Below are positions 41,269 through 50,603 of a DNA stretch of 64,000 bases, in pieces. The notes beneath the pieces are model-generated. The model saw only the letters and a list, made by a program, of their open reading frames with translations. It searched no databases and was not told the DNA's origin. This DNA is from an uncultured Lachnospiraceae bacterium. Lineage in GTDB: Bacteria; Bacillota; Clostridia; Lachnospirales; Lachnospiraceae. Position 1 is the first letter of the stretch. Each line of letters opens with the position of its first letter. A program made the position numbers and the translations under genes. Location of the stretch: contig CAJTWA010000014.1 in the NCBI GenBank assembly GCA_910580195.1, positions 21,860 through 85,859 of the forward strand. Reading direction: 5' to 3'.

Positions 41269-42702
41269 ATGGGATTCAGAAAAGACTTTTTATGGGGCGG
41301 CGCAGTGGCCGCCCACCAGCTAGAAGGCGGCTACCGTGAAGGCGGGAAAGGCTTAAGCATTGTGGACGTTGTGACAGCCGGGACGAAGGACACGCCCCGG
41401 CAGATTACGGATGGGATTGTGCCGGGGGAATATTACCCGAACCATGAAGCCATTGATTTCTACCATCTGTACAAGGAGGACATCAAGCTGTTTGCGGAGC
41501 TTGGCTTCAAATGTTTCCGCACAAGCATTGCATGGACCCGGATTTTCCCAAAGGGGGACGAGCAGGAGCCAAATGAAGAGGGGCTTAAGTTCTATGACAG
41601 CCTATTTGACGAGTGCCTGAAATACGGCATCCAGCCAGTCATCACCTTAAGCCATTTTGAAATGCCCCTGCATTTGGTTAAGGAGTACGGCGGGTGGCGG
41701 AACCGGAAGCTGATTGAATGTTTCGTAAGGTATGCCACGGTTTGCTTCAAGCGTTATAAGGACAAGGTAAAATACTGGATGACGTTTAATGAAATCAACA
41801 ACCAGACAGAATTTAAGACCGGCCCCCATGCATATTTTGATTCCGGGATTCTTTGGGAAGAAGGGGAGGACAAGGAGCAGGGCGTGTTCCAAGCAGCCCA
41901 TTATGAGCTGGTAGCAAGCGCCCTTGCAGTAAAGGCAGGCCATGAAATCAACCCGGATTTCCAGATTGGATGCATGATTGCCATGTGTCCCATTTACCCC
42001 TATTCCTGCAAGCCGGAAGATATCCTGATGGCAGAAAAAGCTATGCAGCGCCGGTATTACTATACGGACGTCCATGTGCATGGGGAATATCCCTGCGGGA
42101 TTTTGGCATACTGGAAGCAGAAGCAGTTCCAGATGGACGTGACGGAGGAAGATTTGGCGGCATTGAAGGCTGGCTGCGTGGATTATATTGGGTTCAGCTA
42201 TTACATGTCCTTTGCCGTGGACCACAAGGAAAATAACCCGGACTACGAATATGTAGAATCAGAAATGCTGGTGAAAAATCCCTATGTGGAGGCCTCCGAC
42301 TGGGGCTGGCAGATTGACCCGGTGGGGCTGCGCTACAGCATGAACTGGCTGGCAGGCCGCTACCCTGTGCCCCAGTTTATTGTGGAAAATGGCTTGGGCG
42401 CTTATGACAAGATGCAAGAGGACGGCTCTGTGGAGGACGGTTACCGGATTACCTACTTCCGAAACCACATCGAACAGATGAAAAAGGCAGTGGAGGAGGA
42501 CGGCATCGACCTGTTAGGCTACACCCCATGGGGATGCATTGACTTAGTCAGCGCAAGCACCGGGGAAATGGATAAGCGGTACGGCTTCATCTATGTGGAC
42601 AAGCACAACGACCAGACAGGCACCTTGAAACGGAGCAGGAAGAAATCCTTTGGCTGGTACCAGAAAGTCATCGCATCCAATGGGGAGAATTTAGAAGGCT
42701 GA
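41269..42702 (+). CDS. bglA: GH1 family 6-phospho-beta-glucosidase
   Basis: A 477-residue glycoside hydrolase family 1 enzyme. DFLWGGAVAAHQLEGGYREG opens it; the acid/base Glu is in YWMTFNEINNQ and the nucleophile Glu in PQFIVENGLGAYD. The late KRYGFIYVDKHNDQ and KRSRKKSFGWYQKVI carry the basic residues that bind the phosphate of 6-phospho-sugars, as in AscB/BglA. It splits phosphorylated cellobiose or aryl beta-glucosides in the cytoplasm. AAAGGAGGAAACC gives the start. No PTS gene adjoins, so uptake must be encoded elsewhere. A terminator follows. Confidence 0.92.
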   Translation: MGFRKDFLWGGAVAAHQLEGGYREGGKGLSIVDVVTAGTKDTPRQITDGIVPGEYYPNHEAIDFYHLYKEDIKLFAELGFKCFRTSIAWTRIFPKGDEQEPNEEGLKFYDSLFDECLKYGIQPVITLSHFEMPLHLVKEYGGWRNRKLIECFVRYATVCFKRYKDKVKYWMTFNEINNQTEFKTGPHAYFDSGILWEEGEDKEQGVFQAAHYELVASALAVKAGHEINPDFQIGCMIAMCPIYPYSCKPEDILMAEKAMQRRYYYTDVHVHGEYPCGILAYWKQKQFQMDVTEEDLAALKAGCVDYIGFSYYMSFAVDHKENNPDYEYVESEMLVKNPYVEASDWGWQIDPVGLRYSMNWLAGRYPVPQFIVENGLGAYDKMQEDGSVEDGYRITYFRNHIEQMKKAVEEDGIDLLGYTPWGCIDLVSASTGEMDKRYGFIYVDKHNDQTGTLKRSRKKSFGWYQKVIASNGENLEG

Positions 42703-42728
42703 TTTGCGCTTCTTTTCCATAGCAGCCA

Positions 42729-42848
42729 TCCATTCCTTTTGCTCCATTTAGGCACCAATAGCTATGAAAAACTTATTTTTCACAGGAATCCCCCATTCCT
42801 TCGCTCCATTTAGGCACCAATAGCTATGAAAAACTTATTTTTCACAGT
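42729..42848 (-). repeat. Leader-type repeats, family P5 (two inverted copies)
   Basis: On the minus strand GTGAAAAATAAGTTTTTCAT is followed by AGCTATTGGTGCCTAAATGG and AGCGAAGGAATGGG. Two units of about 57 bases stand in tandem. Here they follow a gene rather than precede a start codon. The 42703-43025 gap otherwise holds only a terminator. Confidence 0.7.
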
Positions 42849-42855
42849 ATTACTC

Positions 42856-42886
42856 CGGGCAGCTTTTATGGCTGCCCGTTTTTTGT
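42856..42886 (+). terminator. Terminator behind bglA
   Basis: CGGGCAGC, loop TTTTATG, GCTGCCCG and TTTTTTG. Confidence 0.88.
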
Positions 42887-43025
42887 AAAAAAATCCACGA
42901 ATCCCGAAACTTTTCTTGTATATTTTGACGAAACATTATAGAATAGAAGAAGAGGAAATGAAACAGAAAAGCCAAGGGCAGGAGCCAAGGCGTTCCCGCA
43001 CTTGGAGGAAGAAGGAAGGGTATGC

Positions 43026-45029
43026 ATGGATAAGAAGGGTCAAATTAAAGAAAAACAGGGAATCATATCCATCAGGATGAAGCTGCTGGCAATTATCGTG
43101 CCAATTGTAGTAGCCCTGATGGTAGCGCTGGTGCTGGTTGCTTACCGCACTTCAGCAGAAATTATTGAAAGCTATTCCAAAAATCTTTTGGAATCCTCTG
43201 TGGAAAACCAGTCTGCCCAGATAGAAGGCTGGCTGAATGAGAACATTGAAGCGTTTCAGGCAGTGAAAGCGGCGATTGAGAATACGAAGCCGGATGACGG
43301 GCAGCTGCAGGCAATTTTGGATGGGTATTACAATTATAATTCCAATTACCCCAACGGGCTTTACATAGCAGACAGCGGCGGGAAGGTGTTCCGGGCGTCA
43401 GAAGCCCCGGCAGACATAGGGAACCCGGAAGACGCTACATGGTACCAAGAAGGGCTCACGAGGGTCAATATGGCCGTAGGGTCCGCTTATGTGAACGCCC
43501 AAGGGGAAAATGTCATCAGCGCATCCGGTATTTTGCATGACGGCTCTGGGAAGACAAGGGTCATTTCCGCTGATATGACATTGGACAGGATTTCCATTAT
43601 TGTCAATGGGTTCATTGAGATGAAATCCGCGGAATCGTTCCTTGTGGACGGCCGGGACGGGACAATCCTTGCAAACCGGGACCAGTCCCTGATTAATAAA
43701 AAGATAGGCGGCGAGGGCAGCAGCCCGTTCCAGAAGCAGGTGGGGGAACAGATTACCGCCCGCAATTACGAGTTTGGCGTACTGGATGGGAACATGACGG
43801 TGTTTAAGAAAGTGGCAGGGACCGACTGGATTCTGGTGTCCTATGTGCCCAGGCAGGTGGTCCTTGCGGATTTAGACCGGCTGCGCACCATTATGGTGGT
43901 GATAAGCGCAGTTTCCATCTTGCTCTTGTGCCTTGTAATTGAACGGGTGACGCATGTGGTTATCAGCCCGGTGAAGAAGCTTACAGCAGTTATCACAGCT
44001 ATGACGGATGGGGATTTTACCGTGACGGTCAACAGCAAGGGGCGTGACGAAATTGCCGTCATGAGCCGGAGCGTGGAGCAGTTCATCCATTCCATGAAAG
44101 AAATGATTTCCTCCATGGGCAATATTTCAAGCCGCCTCGGGGAACAGGCGGATACCAGCGACAACATGTCAAGGCAGATGGAAACGGCGGCTTCTATCCA
44201 GTCGGAATCCATGGGAGAACTGAATTCCACCGTAGACCAGCTTTCCCTTTCGGTCTATGAGATTGCAGAAAATGCAACGAAGCTGGCCGGAGTGGTGGCA
44301 GACACCAAAGAGGACAGCGACCATGTGGAACAGAAAATGCGCGAAACCGTGGAAGTTTCGAAAAAGGGAAGGCAGGACATGGAACGCGTGGGGGAGGAGC
44401 TGGAAAATATCCGGGTTTCTATCCGCAGCCTAGAAGAAGCCGTGAACAAGGTAGGGACGGCATCCGGGGAAATTGTGTCAATTGTCCAGCTAATTGGGAA
44501 TATTGCAGAAGAAACAAACCTGCTTTCCTTAAATGCATCCATTGAAGCCGCACGGGCTGGGGAGGCTGGCCGCGGGTTTGCGGTAGTAGCTTCGGAAATC
44601 GGCAAGCTGGCAAACAACAGCACGGATTCTGTGGACCATATCTCCAAGCTGACGGAGGAAGTCAATTCCCTTGTGGCAGACGCCGTGCGCCAGACCGGGG
44701 AAAGCGCGGACGATATCGGCAGGAGCAGCGAGCTTATCCATACTGCCATCGATACCTTTGAGAAAATTTTTGTAAACATACAGGAAACCAGCGAGCTCAT
44801 TGGGAACGTGGTCGGGAAAATCAATGAGGTGGACGAGGTTGCGGCAAATGTAGCAGCCATTTCCGAAGAACAGGCCGCAAGCTCCGATGAAATCCTTGCC
44901 ACCTCCGAAAACATGCTGGAGCAGGCCAAGGGCATTGCAAGGAACAGCGCAAATGTAGCCGAGGAATCCAAGAGCCTGACAGCTTCTTCCGAAGAACTGG
45001 CAGACCAAGTGAAGCTGTTCCGTATTTAA
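43026..45029 (+). CDS. Methyl-accepting chemotaxis protein with Cache domain
   Basis: A 667-residue chemoreceptor. TM1 is at residues 20-42, followed by an extracellular dCache_1 domain of about 250 residues (NPEDATWYQEGLTRVNMAVG and FLVDGRDGTILANRD are typical). TM2 is near 290-310, then a HAMP domain and the cytoplasmic signalling coiled coil with tip ETNLLSLNASIEAARAGEAG. Family Cache domains bind amino acids, sugars or organic acids. AAGGAAGGG precedes the start. A sugar-binding lipoprotein gene follows, 188 bases on, which suggests indirect sensing through that protein. Confidence 0.93.
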   Translation: MDKKGQIKEKQGIISIRMKLLAIIVPIVVALMVALVLVAYRTSAEIIESYSKNLLESSVENQSAQIEGWLNENIEAFQAVKAAIENTKPDDGQLQAILDGYYNYNSNYPNGLYIADSGGKVFRASEAPADIGNPEDATWYQEGLTRVNMAVGSAYVNAQGENVISASGILHDGSGKTRVISADMTLDRISIIVNGFIEMKSAESFLVDGRDGTILANRDQSLINKKIGGEGSSPFQKQVGEQITARNYEFGVLDGNMTVFKKVAGTDWILVSYVPRQVVLADLDRLRTIMVVISAVSILLLCLVIERVTHVVISPVKKLTAVITAMTDGDFTVTVNSKGRDEIAVMSRSVEQFIHSMKEMISSMGNISSRLGEQADTSDNMSRQMETAASIQSESMGELNSTVDQLSLSVYEIAENATKLAGVVADTKEDSDHVEQKMRETVEVSKKGRQDMERVGEELENIRVSIRSLEEAVNKVGTASGEIVSIVQLIGNIAEETNLLSLNASIEAARAGEAGRGFAVVASEIGKLANNSTDSVDHISKLTEEVNSLVADAVRQTGESADDIGRSSELIHTAIDTFEKIFVNIQETSELIGNVVGKINEVDEVAANVAAISEEQAASSDEILATSENMLEQAKGIARNSANVAEESKSLTASSEELADQVKLFRI

Positions 45030-45037
45030 CAAAGCGG

Positions 45038-45166
45038 GATGGGCAGCACGGCTGTGTATTGCAGTAAGGCTCGGAATATGGATGGGCAGCACAGCAAGGG
45101 ATTAATCCAAAAGGGACTGGAAGTGGCTAATCCAGAATATGGATGGGCAGCACAGCGGTGCATTGC
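45038..45166 (+). repeat. Direct repeats between chemoreceptor and lipoprotein
   Basis: GATGGGCAGCAC(A/G)GC occurs at about 45038, 45081 and 45140, the last two with GAATATG ahead. The units are spaced 43 and 59 bases. Not coding. Confidence 0.65.
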
Positions 45167-45217
45167 ATTAGGAAAAGGCAGGAGGAGCGCTGCCTAGGTA
45201 GATAAGGAGGGACTGGA

Positions 45218-46186
45218 ATGAAGAAATTAGCAGGGCTGCTGTTGGCAATGGCAGGGCTTATGGCCTGTTTCTGCGGATGCGGGGGAAAGGGAGGTTCTGA
45301 TGCAGGGGGGAATGTGAAGATTTACCTGTCGCTGTCTTCCGCAGACACCTTCCGCACCGTGTTGGTAAACAGCGCCAAGGAAACAGCGGAAGAAAACGGC
45401 GCAACACTGGACGTCTATGAAGCAAATGATTCCATCGAAGTCCAAGTAGAGCAAATCAAGCAGGCAGTGTCCGAGGGGTATGACGTAATTATGTGTTCCC
45501 CGGTAGACACGGACACTACTTTGGAATTGGAGGCAATTGCAGGAGATACCCCCATTGTATTTTTCAACAGCTGCCCAGACGAGTCAAGGCTTGAGCCGGA
45601 CAAATATATGTATGTAGGCTCCGACGAAGGGGTTGCCGGGCAGTATCAGGCAGAATATATCTTAAGCGAGATGTCCGGGAAGGACGAGATTAATGTAGCC
45701 ATACTGACAGGGCCGAACAGCCATTCCGCAACCGAGGGAAGGACAGGGCAGCTTAAGAACACATTGAATGATTCTGGGAAAAAGATAAATTATGTGTTCC
45801 AGGACCACGCCGACTGGGATCAGGCCAAAGCAGAGGAATATTTCAGCGTATTCCTTAGCACCGGGCAGGAATGTGACGTGGTGGCATGCAATAACGACTC
45901 TATGGCATTAGGCGTCATTGACGCCTGCAAGAAAGGCGGGATTACAGATGTGCCCATCCTTGGCATTGACGCAACGCAGGATGGGTGCGCAGCCATTGTG
46001 GCAGGGGATATGGCTTTCACCGTTTACCAGTCCGCCACCGGGCAGGGGGAATCTGCCGTGAAAGCAGCCATTGCCCTAGGATCCGGCGGCTCCGCGGAAG
46101 GCTTGGAAGGCATTTCCGAAGATGGGAAATACGTCTGGGTCCCCTTTGAAAAAGTAGACAGCACCAATGTGGAGAAATACCAATAA
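45218..46186 (+). CDS. Sugar-binding lipoprotein (periplasmic binding protein family 4)
   Basis: A 322-residue exported binding protein. The N-terminus KKLAGLLLAMAGLMACFCGC is a lipoprotein signal peptide with the lipid-bearing Cys near residue 20. The mature part has the RbsB-like type I fold with two lobes: EQIKQAVSEGYDVIMCSPVD and NNDSMALGVIDACKKGG, and a late GIDATQDG hinge. Such proteins bind pentoses, galactose or AI-2-like ligands. No ABC permease or ATPase gene is near, so it is an orphan; with the chemoreceptor upstream it may serve chemotaxis. AAGGAGGGAC gives the start. Confidence 0.88.
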   Translation: MKKLAGLLLAMAGLMACFCGCGGKGGSDAGGNVKIYLSLSSADTFRTVLVNSAKETAEENGATLDVYEANDSIEVQVEQIKQAVSEGYDVIMCSPVDTDTTLELEAIAGDTPIVFFNSCPDESRLEPDKYMYVGSDEGVAGQYQAEYILSEMSGKDEINVAILTGPNSHSATEGRTGQLKNTLNDSGKKINYVFQDHADWDQAKAEEYFSVFLSTGQECDVVACNNDSMALGVIDACKKGGITDVPILGIDATQDGCAAIVAGDMAFTVYQSATGQGESAVKAAIALGSGGSAEGLEGISEDGKYVWVPFEKVDSTNVEKYQ

Positions 46187-46187
46187 G

Positions 46188-46270
46188 CAGTTGTTGGCAT
46201 TAAGGAACTGCTTGGCAGCTAATGCAGAGAAGCACCGGCAAGCAGTTGTTGGCATTAAGGAAATGCTTGC
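46188..46270 (+). repeat. Direct repeat behind lipoprotein gene
   Basis: AAGCAGTTGTTGGCATTAAG occurs at about 46188 and 46239. Each copy is followed by a hairpin partner (CTGCTT or TGCTTGC), so they may work as weak terminators. Confidence 0.6.
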
Positions 46271-46337
46271 CGTTGCCAATGCGCAGGAGTATGGATATTT
46301 TCCATCATAAATATAGAAAAAGCAAAGGAGAGAAGAA

Positions 46338-47219
46338 ATGGTTTACGAATTAAAGAATGAAACGCTGACAGCACAGTTTTCTGATATGGGGGCAGAGATG
46401 GTGTCCCTGAAACAGAATAAAACAGGGCAGGAATACTTGTGGCAGGGGGATAAGAAATACTGGGGGCGCCATTCCCCCATCCTGTTCCCAACCGTTGGCC
46501 GGTTAAGGGATGGCAAATATACTTATAACGGCAAGGAATACCAGATGTCCCAGCACGGGTTTGCAAGGGACATGGAATTTGACTGCATTTCAGAAAATAA
46601 AGAAGAAATCTGGTTTGCATTGGATGCAGACCCGAATACAAGGGAAATCTACCCCTTTGAATTCCGCTTGGAGATTGGATACCGCTTGCAAGGCAGCACG
46701 GTTACAGTCCTTTGGAAAGTAATGAACGAAGAGAAAAGCAAAGAGATGTATTTTTCCATCGGGGCGCATCCTGCGTTCCTGTGCCCTTTGAAAGAAGGGG
46801 AAAAGCAGAGTGAGTACAGCATACAGATGGACCAGGAAGAGGTGCTGTTTGCCCGGGCGGACTTAGGCACGGGGCTGATGTACAACTATAAAAATATGCT
46901 GACCCTCCCGGGAGGCAGGCATTTGCTGGAAGAAGGGTTTTTTGACGAGGGTACATATATCATTGAGGATTACCAAGTGGGGAAAATTTCCTTGGCGGAC
47001 CCAGAAAATGTGCCCTACATTACGGTGGCTTTCCAGTCCCCGCTGGTAGCCCTCTGGTCCCCAGAACAGAAAAATGCACCCTTTGTCTGCATTGAGCCTT
47101 GGTATGGCAGGTGCGACCGGGAAACTTTTGAGGGGACGCTGAAGGAACGGGAGTGGAGCAATACCCTTGCGCCGGGCGGCGTGTTTGAGCGTTCCTACCA
47201 GATTACGGTTGAACAGTAA
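46338..47219 (+). CDS. Aldose 1-epimerase family protein (LacX-like)
   Basis: A 293-residue mutarotase-fold protein. It has MGAEMVSLKQNKTGQEYLWQ at the front, ILFPTVGRLRDGKY, SQHGFARDMEF with the active-site His, and SIGAHPAFLCPL with the second His. The catalytic Glu is likely in PFVCIEPWYGR. The family interconverts sugar anomers; this subgroup (LacX-like) is of uncertain substrate. AAGGAGAGAAG gives the start. Confidence 0.9.
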   Translation: MVYELKNETLTAQFSDMGAEMVSLKQNKTGQEYLWQGDKKYWGRHSPILFPTVGRLRDGKYTYNGKEYQMSQHGFARDMEFDCISENKEEIWFALDADPNTREIYPFEFRLEIGYRLQGSTVTVLWKVMNEEKSKEMYFSIGAHPAFLCPLKEGEKQSEYSIQMDQEEVLFARADLGTGLMYNYKNMLTLPGGRHLLEEGFFDEGTYIIEDYQVGKISLADPENVPYITVAFQSPLVALWSPEQKNAPFVCIEPWYGRCDRETFEGTLKEREWSNTLAPGGVFERSYQITVEQ

Positions 47220-47430
47220 TGGAAGGGCAGTTGCTGCTTTGCCATGGGAAATGGCAAAGTGTTTCCGGAAACTAAGGCATAGCAAACCGGTATGCTGCAG
47301 GCAGTGGAAAAATTTTTGAATTTTTAAATTTTTAAAAATGCCAATCCCAGAGTGAAACTTGCAAAAATAGGGCATACTAAGGGAAAATCTGTGTACTGCT
47401 TCAAGTGCGCGGGGAAAAGGAGTATGTCTT

Positions 47431-47799
47431 ATGAATTTTTTTAAATGTAATGAATGTTGCAGCATAGCAATGGAAATTGTGTCCGGGGAGCATGAAGGGG
47501 CGAAGGTATTCCAAGAACTTTTAGCCAACACGACAGATGCATCTGGGGAAAAACATGTCCCGGTAGTGGAAAAAAAGGACGGCAGCATTTTAGTAAAGGT
47601 TGGGGAGCTGGAGCACCCAATGCTGGAAGAGCACCATATTATGTGGATTTATCTGGAAACAGTGCATGGCGGGATGCTGCGCCGGCTTTCCCCGGGAGAA
47701 AAGCCAGAAGCGGAATTTGCCATTTCCCCAGAGGATCAGCCAGTGGCAGCTTATGAGTACTGCAACCTGCATGGGCTTTGGAAAGCGGAAATAAAATAA
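47431..47799 (+). CDS. Superoxide reductase (desulfoferrodoxin-like)
   Basis: A 122-residue desulfoferrodoxin-type protein that reduces superoxide to peroxide in anaerobes. The catalytic iron centre ligands can be placed: His in EKHVPVVE, the pair in EHPMLEEHHIMW, and Cys and His in YCNLHGLW. The N-terminal region CNECCSIAM keeps only part of the four-Cys desulforedoxin site, so it probably does not bind the second iron, or does so differently. AAAGGAG stands ahead of the start. It stands alone in a 750-base stretch. Confidence 0.9.
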   Translation: MNFFKCNECCSIAMEIVSGEHEGAKVFQELLANTTDASGEKHVPVVEKKDGSILVKVGELEHPMLEEHHIMWIYLETVHGGMLRRLSPGEKPEAEFAISPEDQPVAAYEYCNLHGLWKAEIK

Positions 47800-47971
47800 C
47801 CCATGGCGATAAGGAAAGCTAGGGGCCTTATGGGCGGAAAAGCTGGCCTGTTAAGGTTTCTGGCTTTTTCTTAATTTGAAGGAAAATTCTTGAGCATCTG
47901 CTTTCTGTATGCTATAGTATAAGCATAATTAGGGTTTAAATTTAAATGGAAATAATAGTAAGGAGTAGTTT

Positions 47972-48760
47972 ATGCCGAAAGCCTTTGAAGAACTGCAATT
48001 AAAAGATGATTTTATGTTTAGCGTCATCATGAGGAATCCAAAATTCTGTAAGCCTTTTTTAGAGCGGGTGCTTGGCGTAAAAATATCCCGCATTGAATAC
48101 CCAAGGCCACAGGAAACCATTGATATTGCAGCTGACGCAAAAAGCGTGCGCTTGGACATTTTTGTGGAGGATGGGGAGGAAACCGTATATAACATTGAAA
48201 TGCAGGCTGCAACGAATCGGAACCTACCTAAGAGAACAAGGTATTATCAGGGGATGATAGACCTGAATATCTTGGAAAAAGGGAAGGATTATAAAGAATT
48301 GAAGCGGAGCTTTGTCATTTTTGTCTGTGCTTTTGATTTATTTGGCGAGGGAAGGCATATCTATACGTTTGAAAACCGCTGCATCCAAAATTTGGGACTT
48401 GGCTTAGGCGATGATACGGTAAAGATAATTTTAAATACCAAAGGGACAATAGATGATGTTACGCCAGAATTAAAGCGTTTGCTTGATTTTATTGATGGGA
48501 AAAAGCCAGAGGATGATTTTACCAGAGAATTGGATAAGGCAGTACAGTCAGCCAGAAAAAATGAAAGATGGAGGTTAGGTTATATGACGTTGCAGATGCA
48601 TTATCAGGAAAAATATGAGCAAGGAATAGAGCAAGGGAACCGGCAGTCTGCCTTGAGGATGATAAAAGATGGGAATTTACCATTGGAAAAAATAGCATTG
48701 TATTCTGGCCTTACTTTAGAACAGGTATCAGAATTGGAAAAAGAATTTCAGACAGTGTGA
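47972..48760 (+). CDS. Rpn family recombination-promoting nuclease
   Basis: A 262-residue protein of the Rpn/PD-(D/E)XK transposase-like family. Typical are LQLKDDFMFSVIMRNPKFCK, RLDIFVEDGEETVYNIEMQ with the Asp and Glu-x-Gln of the nuclease site, and RTRYYQGMIDLNIL. In Escherichia coli RpnA is a DNA endonuclease that raises recombination. The end has a second region (GLTLEQVSELEKEF) as in many gut Firmicute copies. These genes are abundant and move. AGTAAGGAGTAG stands ahead. Confidence 0.9.
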   Translation: MPKAFEELQLKDDFMFSVIMRNPKFCKPFLERVLGVKISRIEYPRPQETIDIAADAKSVRLDIFVEDGEETVYNIEMQAATNRNLPKRTRYYQGMIDLNILEKGKDYKELKRSFVIFVCAFDLFGEGRHIYTFENRCIQNLGLGLGDDTVKIILNTKGTIDDVTPELKRLLDFIDGKKPEDDFTRELDKAVQSARKNERWRLGYMTLQMHYQEKYEQGIEQGNRQSALRMIKDGNLPLEKIALYSGLTLEQVSELEKEFQTV

Positions 48761-48817
48761 ATGTTAGGAAGGCAGTAAAAAGCTGATTAAAAATATAAGC
48801 AAGAGCCATGCAGCCGT

Positions 48818-48980
48818 CTAAGGAACTGTTTCGGAATAACTTTTCATATTGCTCTCTTTTTCTCTGGCAATACCGCTCAAAAATCAGTTACATAGGCCGC
48901 TATGCGTCTGATTTTTGGACGGCATTTCCCAAGAAAGGTTCTGTGCACGGATTAAAAGTTATTTCTGAACAGTTCCTTAG
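48818..48980. repeat. Long palindromic repeat, family P1 (copy C)
   Basis: CTAAGGAACTGTTTCGGAAT at the left pairs with the right end closing in AACAGTTCCTTAG, with two mismatches. The core is CATAGGCCGCTATG and an outer TCAAAAATCAG / CTGATTTTTGG pair. The 48761-49216 gap contains this and a P3 repeat, no gene. Confidence 0.82.
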
Positions 48981-49037
48981 CAAAATGGGCACCCCCTTTT
49001 CTTTGTTTTAACAGAGCAAAATGGGCGTCCATTTTTT

Positions 49038-49172
49038 ATCTTATAGGAAAGACCATGCCACTGTAAAGTGTTAAAGTCTATGACTTTCCTATAAGATAAA
49101 GCCCTCCGGGCAGGAGGCGCACTCGCACGAAGGGTATTATGTCGCCAAGACGACCGTGCTCGTCGCACTAGG
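49038..49172. repeat. Stem-loop repeat, family P3 (copy D)
   Basis: ATCTTATAGGAAAGACC pairs with the right part ACTTTCCTATAAGAT (to 49100): the A/T change in the arm is matched, GAAAG against CTTTC, versus GAAAT/ATTTC in copies A and B. GCGCACTCGCACGAAGGG and TCGCCAAGACGACCGTGCTC follow as in copy A. Confidence 0.78.
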
Positions 49173-49216
49173 CGTAGACATGGAACAGGCAATGCATTAA
49201 TATTACAGCGGATTTT

Positions 49217-50353
49217 TTAATACACAGGCAATTCCGGCTCTGACAGGCTTCTGTCCAAGAGGCTGACGTAAGGGTACACCCGGTGGAACCCTTCTGCTGC
49301 GGCAAATAAGAACCAAGCCAAGCCCAAAAGGAGGAACCACAGCAGCACATGGCGGCAGCCCAGCCTCCATTCCCCTTCTTTTTTCCATGGGAGGGAAACC
49401 TTCCCTTCTCCGCCACGGCATCCCCACAGGATTTCCGGGATAGCCAGCAAAGAGAACACAAAGGGGTAGATGGCAAACCGTTCCAGAATAAAATGCTTTG
49501 TGATAAATATATTTATCAGGAATTGGAACAGTGCGCTGTTGGTAAAGATGGTACGCAGCCGCCTGTCTTGGATGCAGCCTTGGAACACGTAGGCAGAAAG
49601 GCAGTAAAGGGCGGGCAGGAGGACGTAGAGGAGCCCGTTAGCGTTCCAGAAATAGCCTCCGGAATATTTGGCATACCGGGCAGGGAGCATGGGGGCAACG
49701 ATGGCAAACAGGGGATCGAAGAGCAGGTAGCCCAAAAGGGTAACTGCAAGGATGCCGCTTAACATTTTCCGGCTGTACTCCCAAGCAAGGAAAAAATACA
49801 AGGGGTAGGCAAACAGCAGGGAGTTGTGGAACATCCCCCCTAGGAACACCAGAAGGGTATAGGGCAGGAGCTTCCGGCCTTTCAGGTAGGGATATGCCAG
49901 CATAAAAAAAGCAACTGCAATGGACTGGCGGATTAAATTCATCTGGTAGGCAAGGAATTGGAGCGTCAAGTAGAGGTAGACGCTGACCCATGGGATCTTG
50001 GAAAAGCGGTAAATAAACTGCATGGACACCCCCATTAGGAAGAGGTTCACAAAAATCAGGAACACAGGGTAAGAACATCCTGCCATGGAAAAAATTTTGC
50101 AGGCCAGATAGAAAAAGGATTCGTTCCAGATATAATGGAAAATGTCCCCGAAGGACCATTGGGATACAATCCCATAAATATTTTGGTAGGAAAAATAGTC
50201 AAATCCAATGCCATACCGGAAGGACGCTAGGAAGGCAAAGGAAAAAAAGGCGATAGCCAGATAGCAGAAAGCAGCCCTGCGCCCCTGCTTTTTTCCGGTA
50301 AAAAAATAGCCCGTCCCTGTAAGGAGGGAAAGTGTAATATAGTAGATAGCCAT
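49217..50353 (-). CDS. EpsG family polysaccharide-associated membrane protein
   Basis: A 378-residue membrane protein with about ten hydrophobic segments. FLASFRYGIGFDYFSYQNIY near residue 45 and YQMNLIRQSIAVAFFMLAYPYL in the middle are the signatures of EpsG, involved in exopolysaccharide assembly or polymerisation. The ATG at 50353 is used here; GTG at 50362 lies closer to AAAGGA and may be the true start. It is a lone gene with no glycosyltransferase adjacent; one lies 3 kb away. Confidence 0.88.
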   Translation of the reverse strand: MAIYYITLSLLTGTGYFFTGKKQGRRAAFCYLAIAFFSFAFLASFRYGIGFDYFSYQNIYGIVSQWSFGDIFHYIWNESFFYLACKIFSMAGCSYPVFLIFVNLFLMGVSMQFIYRFSKIPWVSVYLYLTLQFLAYQMNLIRQSIAVAFFMLAYPYLKGRKLLPYTLLVFLGGMFHNSLLFAYPLYFFLAWEYSRKMLSGILAVTLLGYLLFDPLFAIVAPMLPARYAKYSGGYFWNANGLLYVLLPALYCLSAYVFQGCIQDRRLRTIFTNSALFQFLINIFITKHFILERFAIYPFVFSLLAIPEILWGCRGGEGKVSLPWKKEGEWRLGCRHVLLWFLLLGLAWFLFAAAEGFHRVYPYVSLLDRSLSEPELPVY

Positions 50354-50603
50354 AAAAATCACGGATTCCTTTCTTTTTCATACAGCCACTTCCGTTTTCA
50401 GGCGAAAGTGGCTGTGTGTCCTATATACCATACCCGGCGGCAATCCCATGGTAGCTGTTTCAAGAAGCCTACCCGGTGAAACAGGGCGGCGGGAACGTAT
50501 GCGGGTATAAATACTGTGGCAGATATGTAGTTTTTTCATGTGTTATTGCTGCAGCAGGCATATGGCCTGTTATCTGCGGTTATGCTTTTTTAACAGTATT
50601 TTT

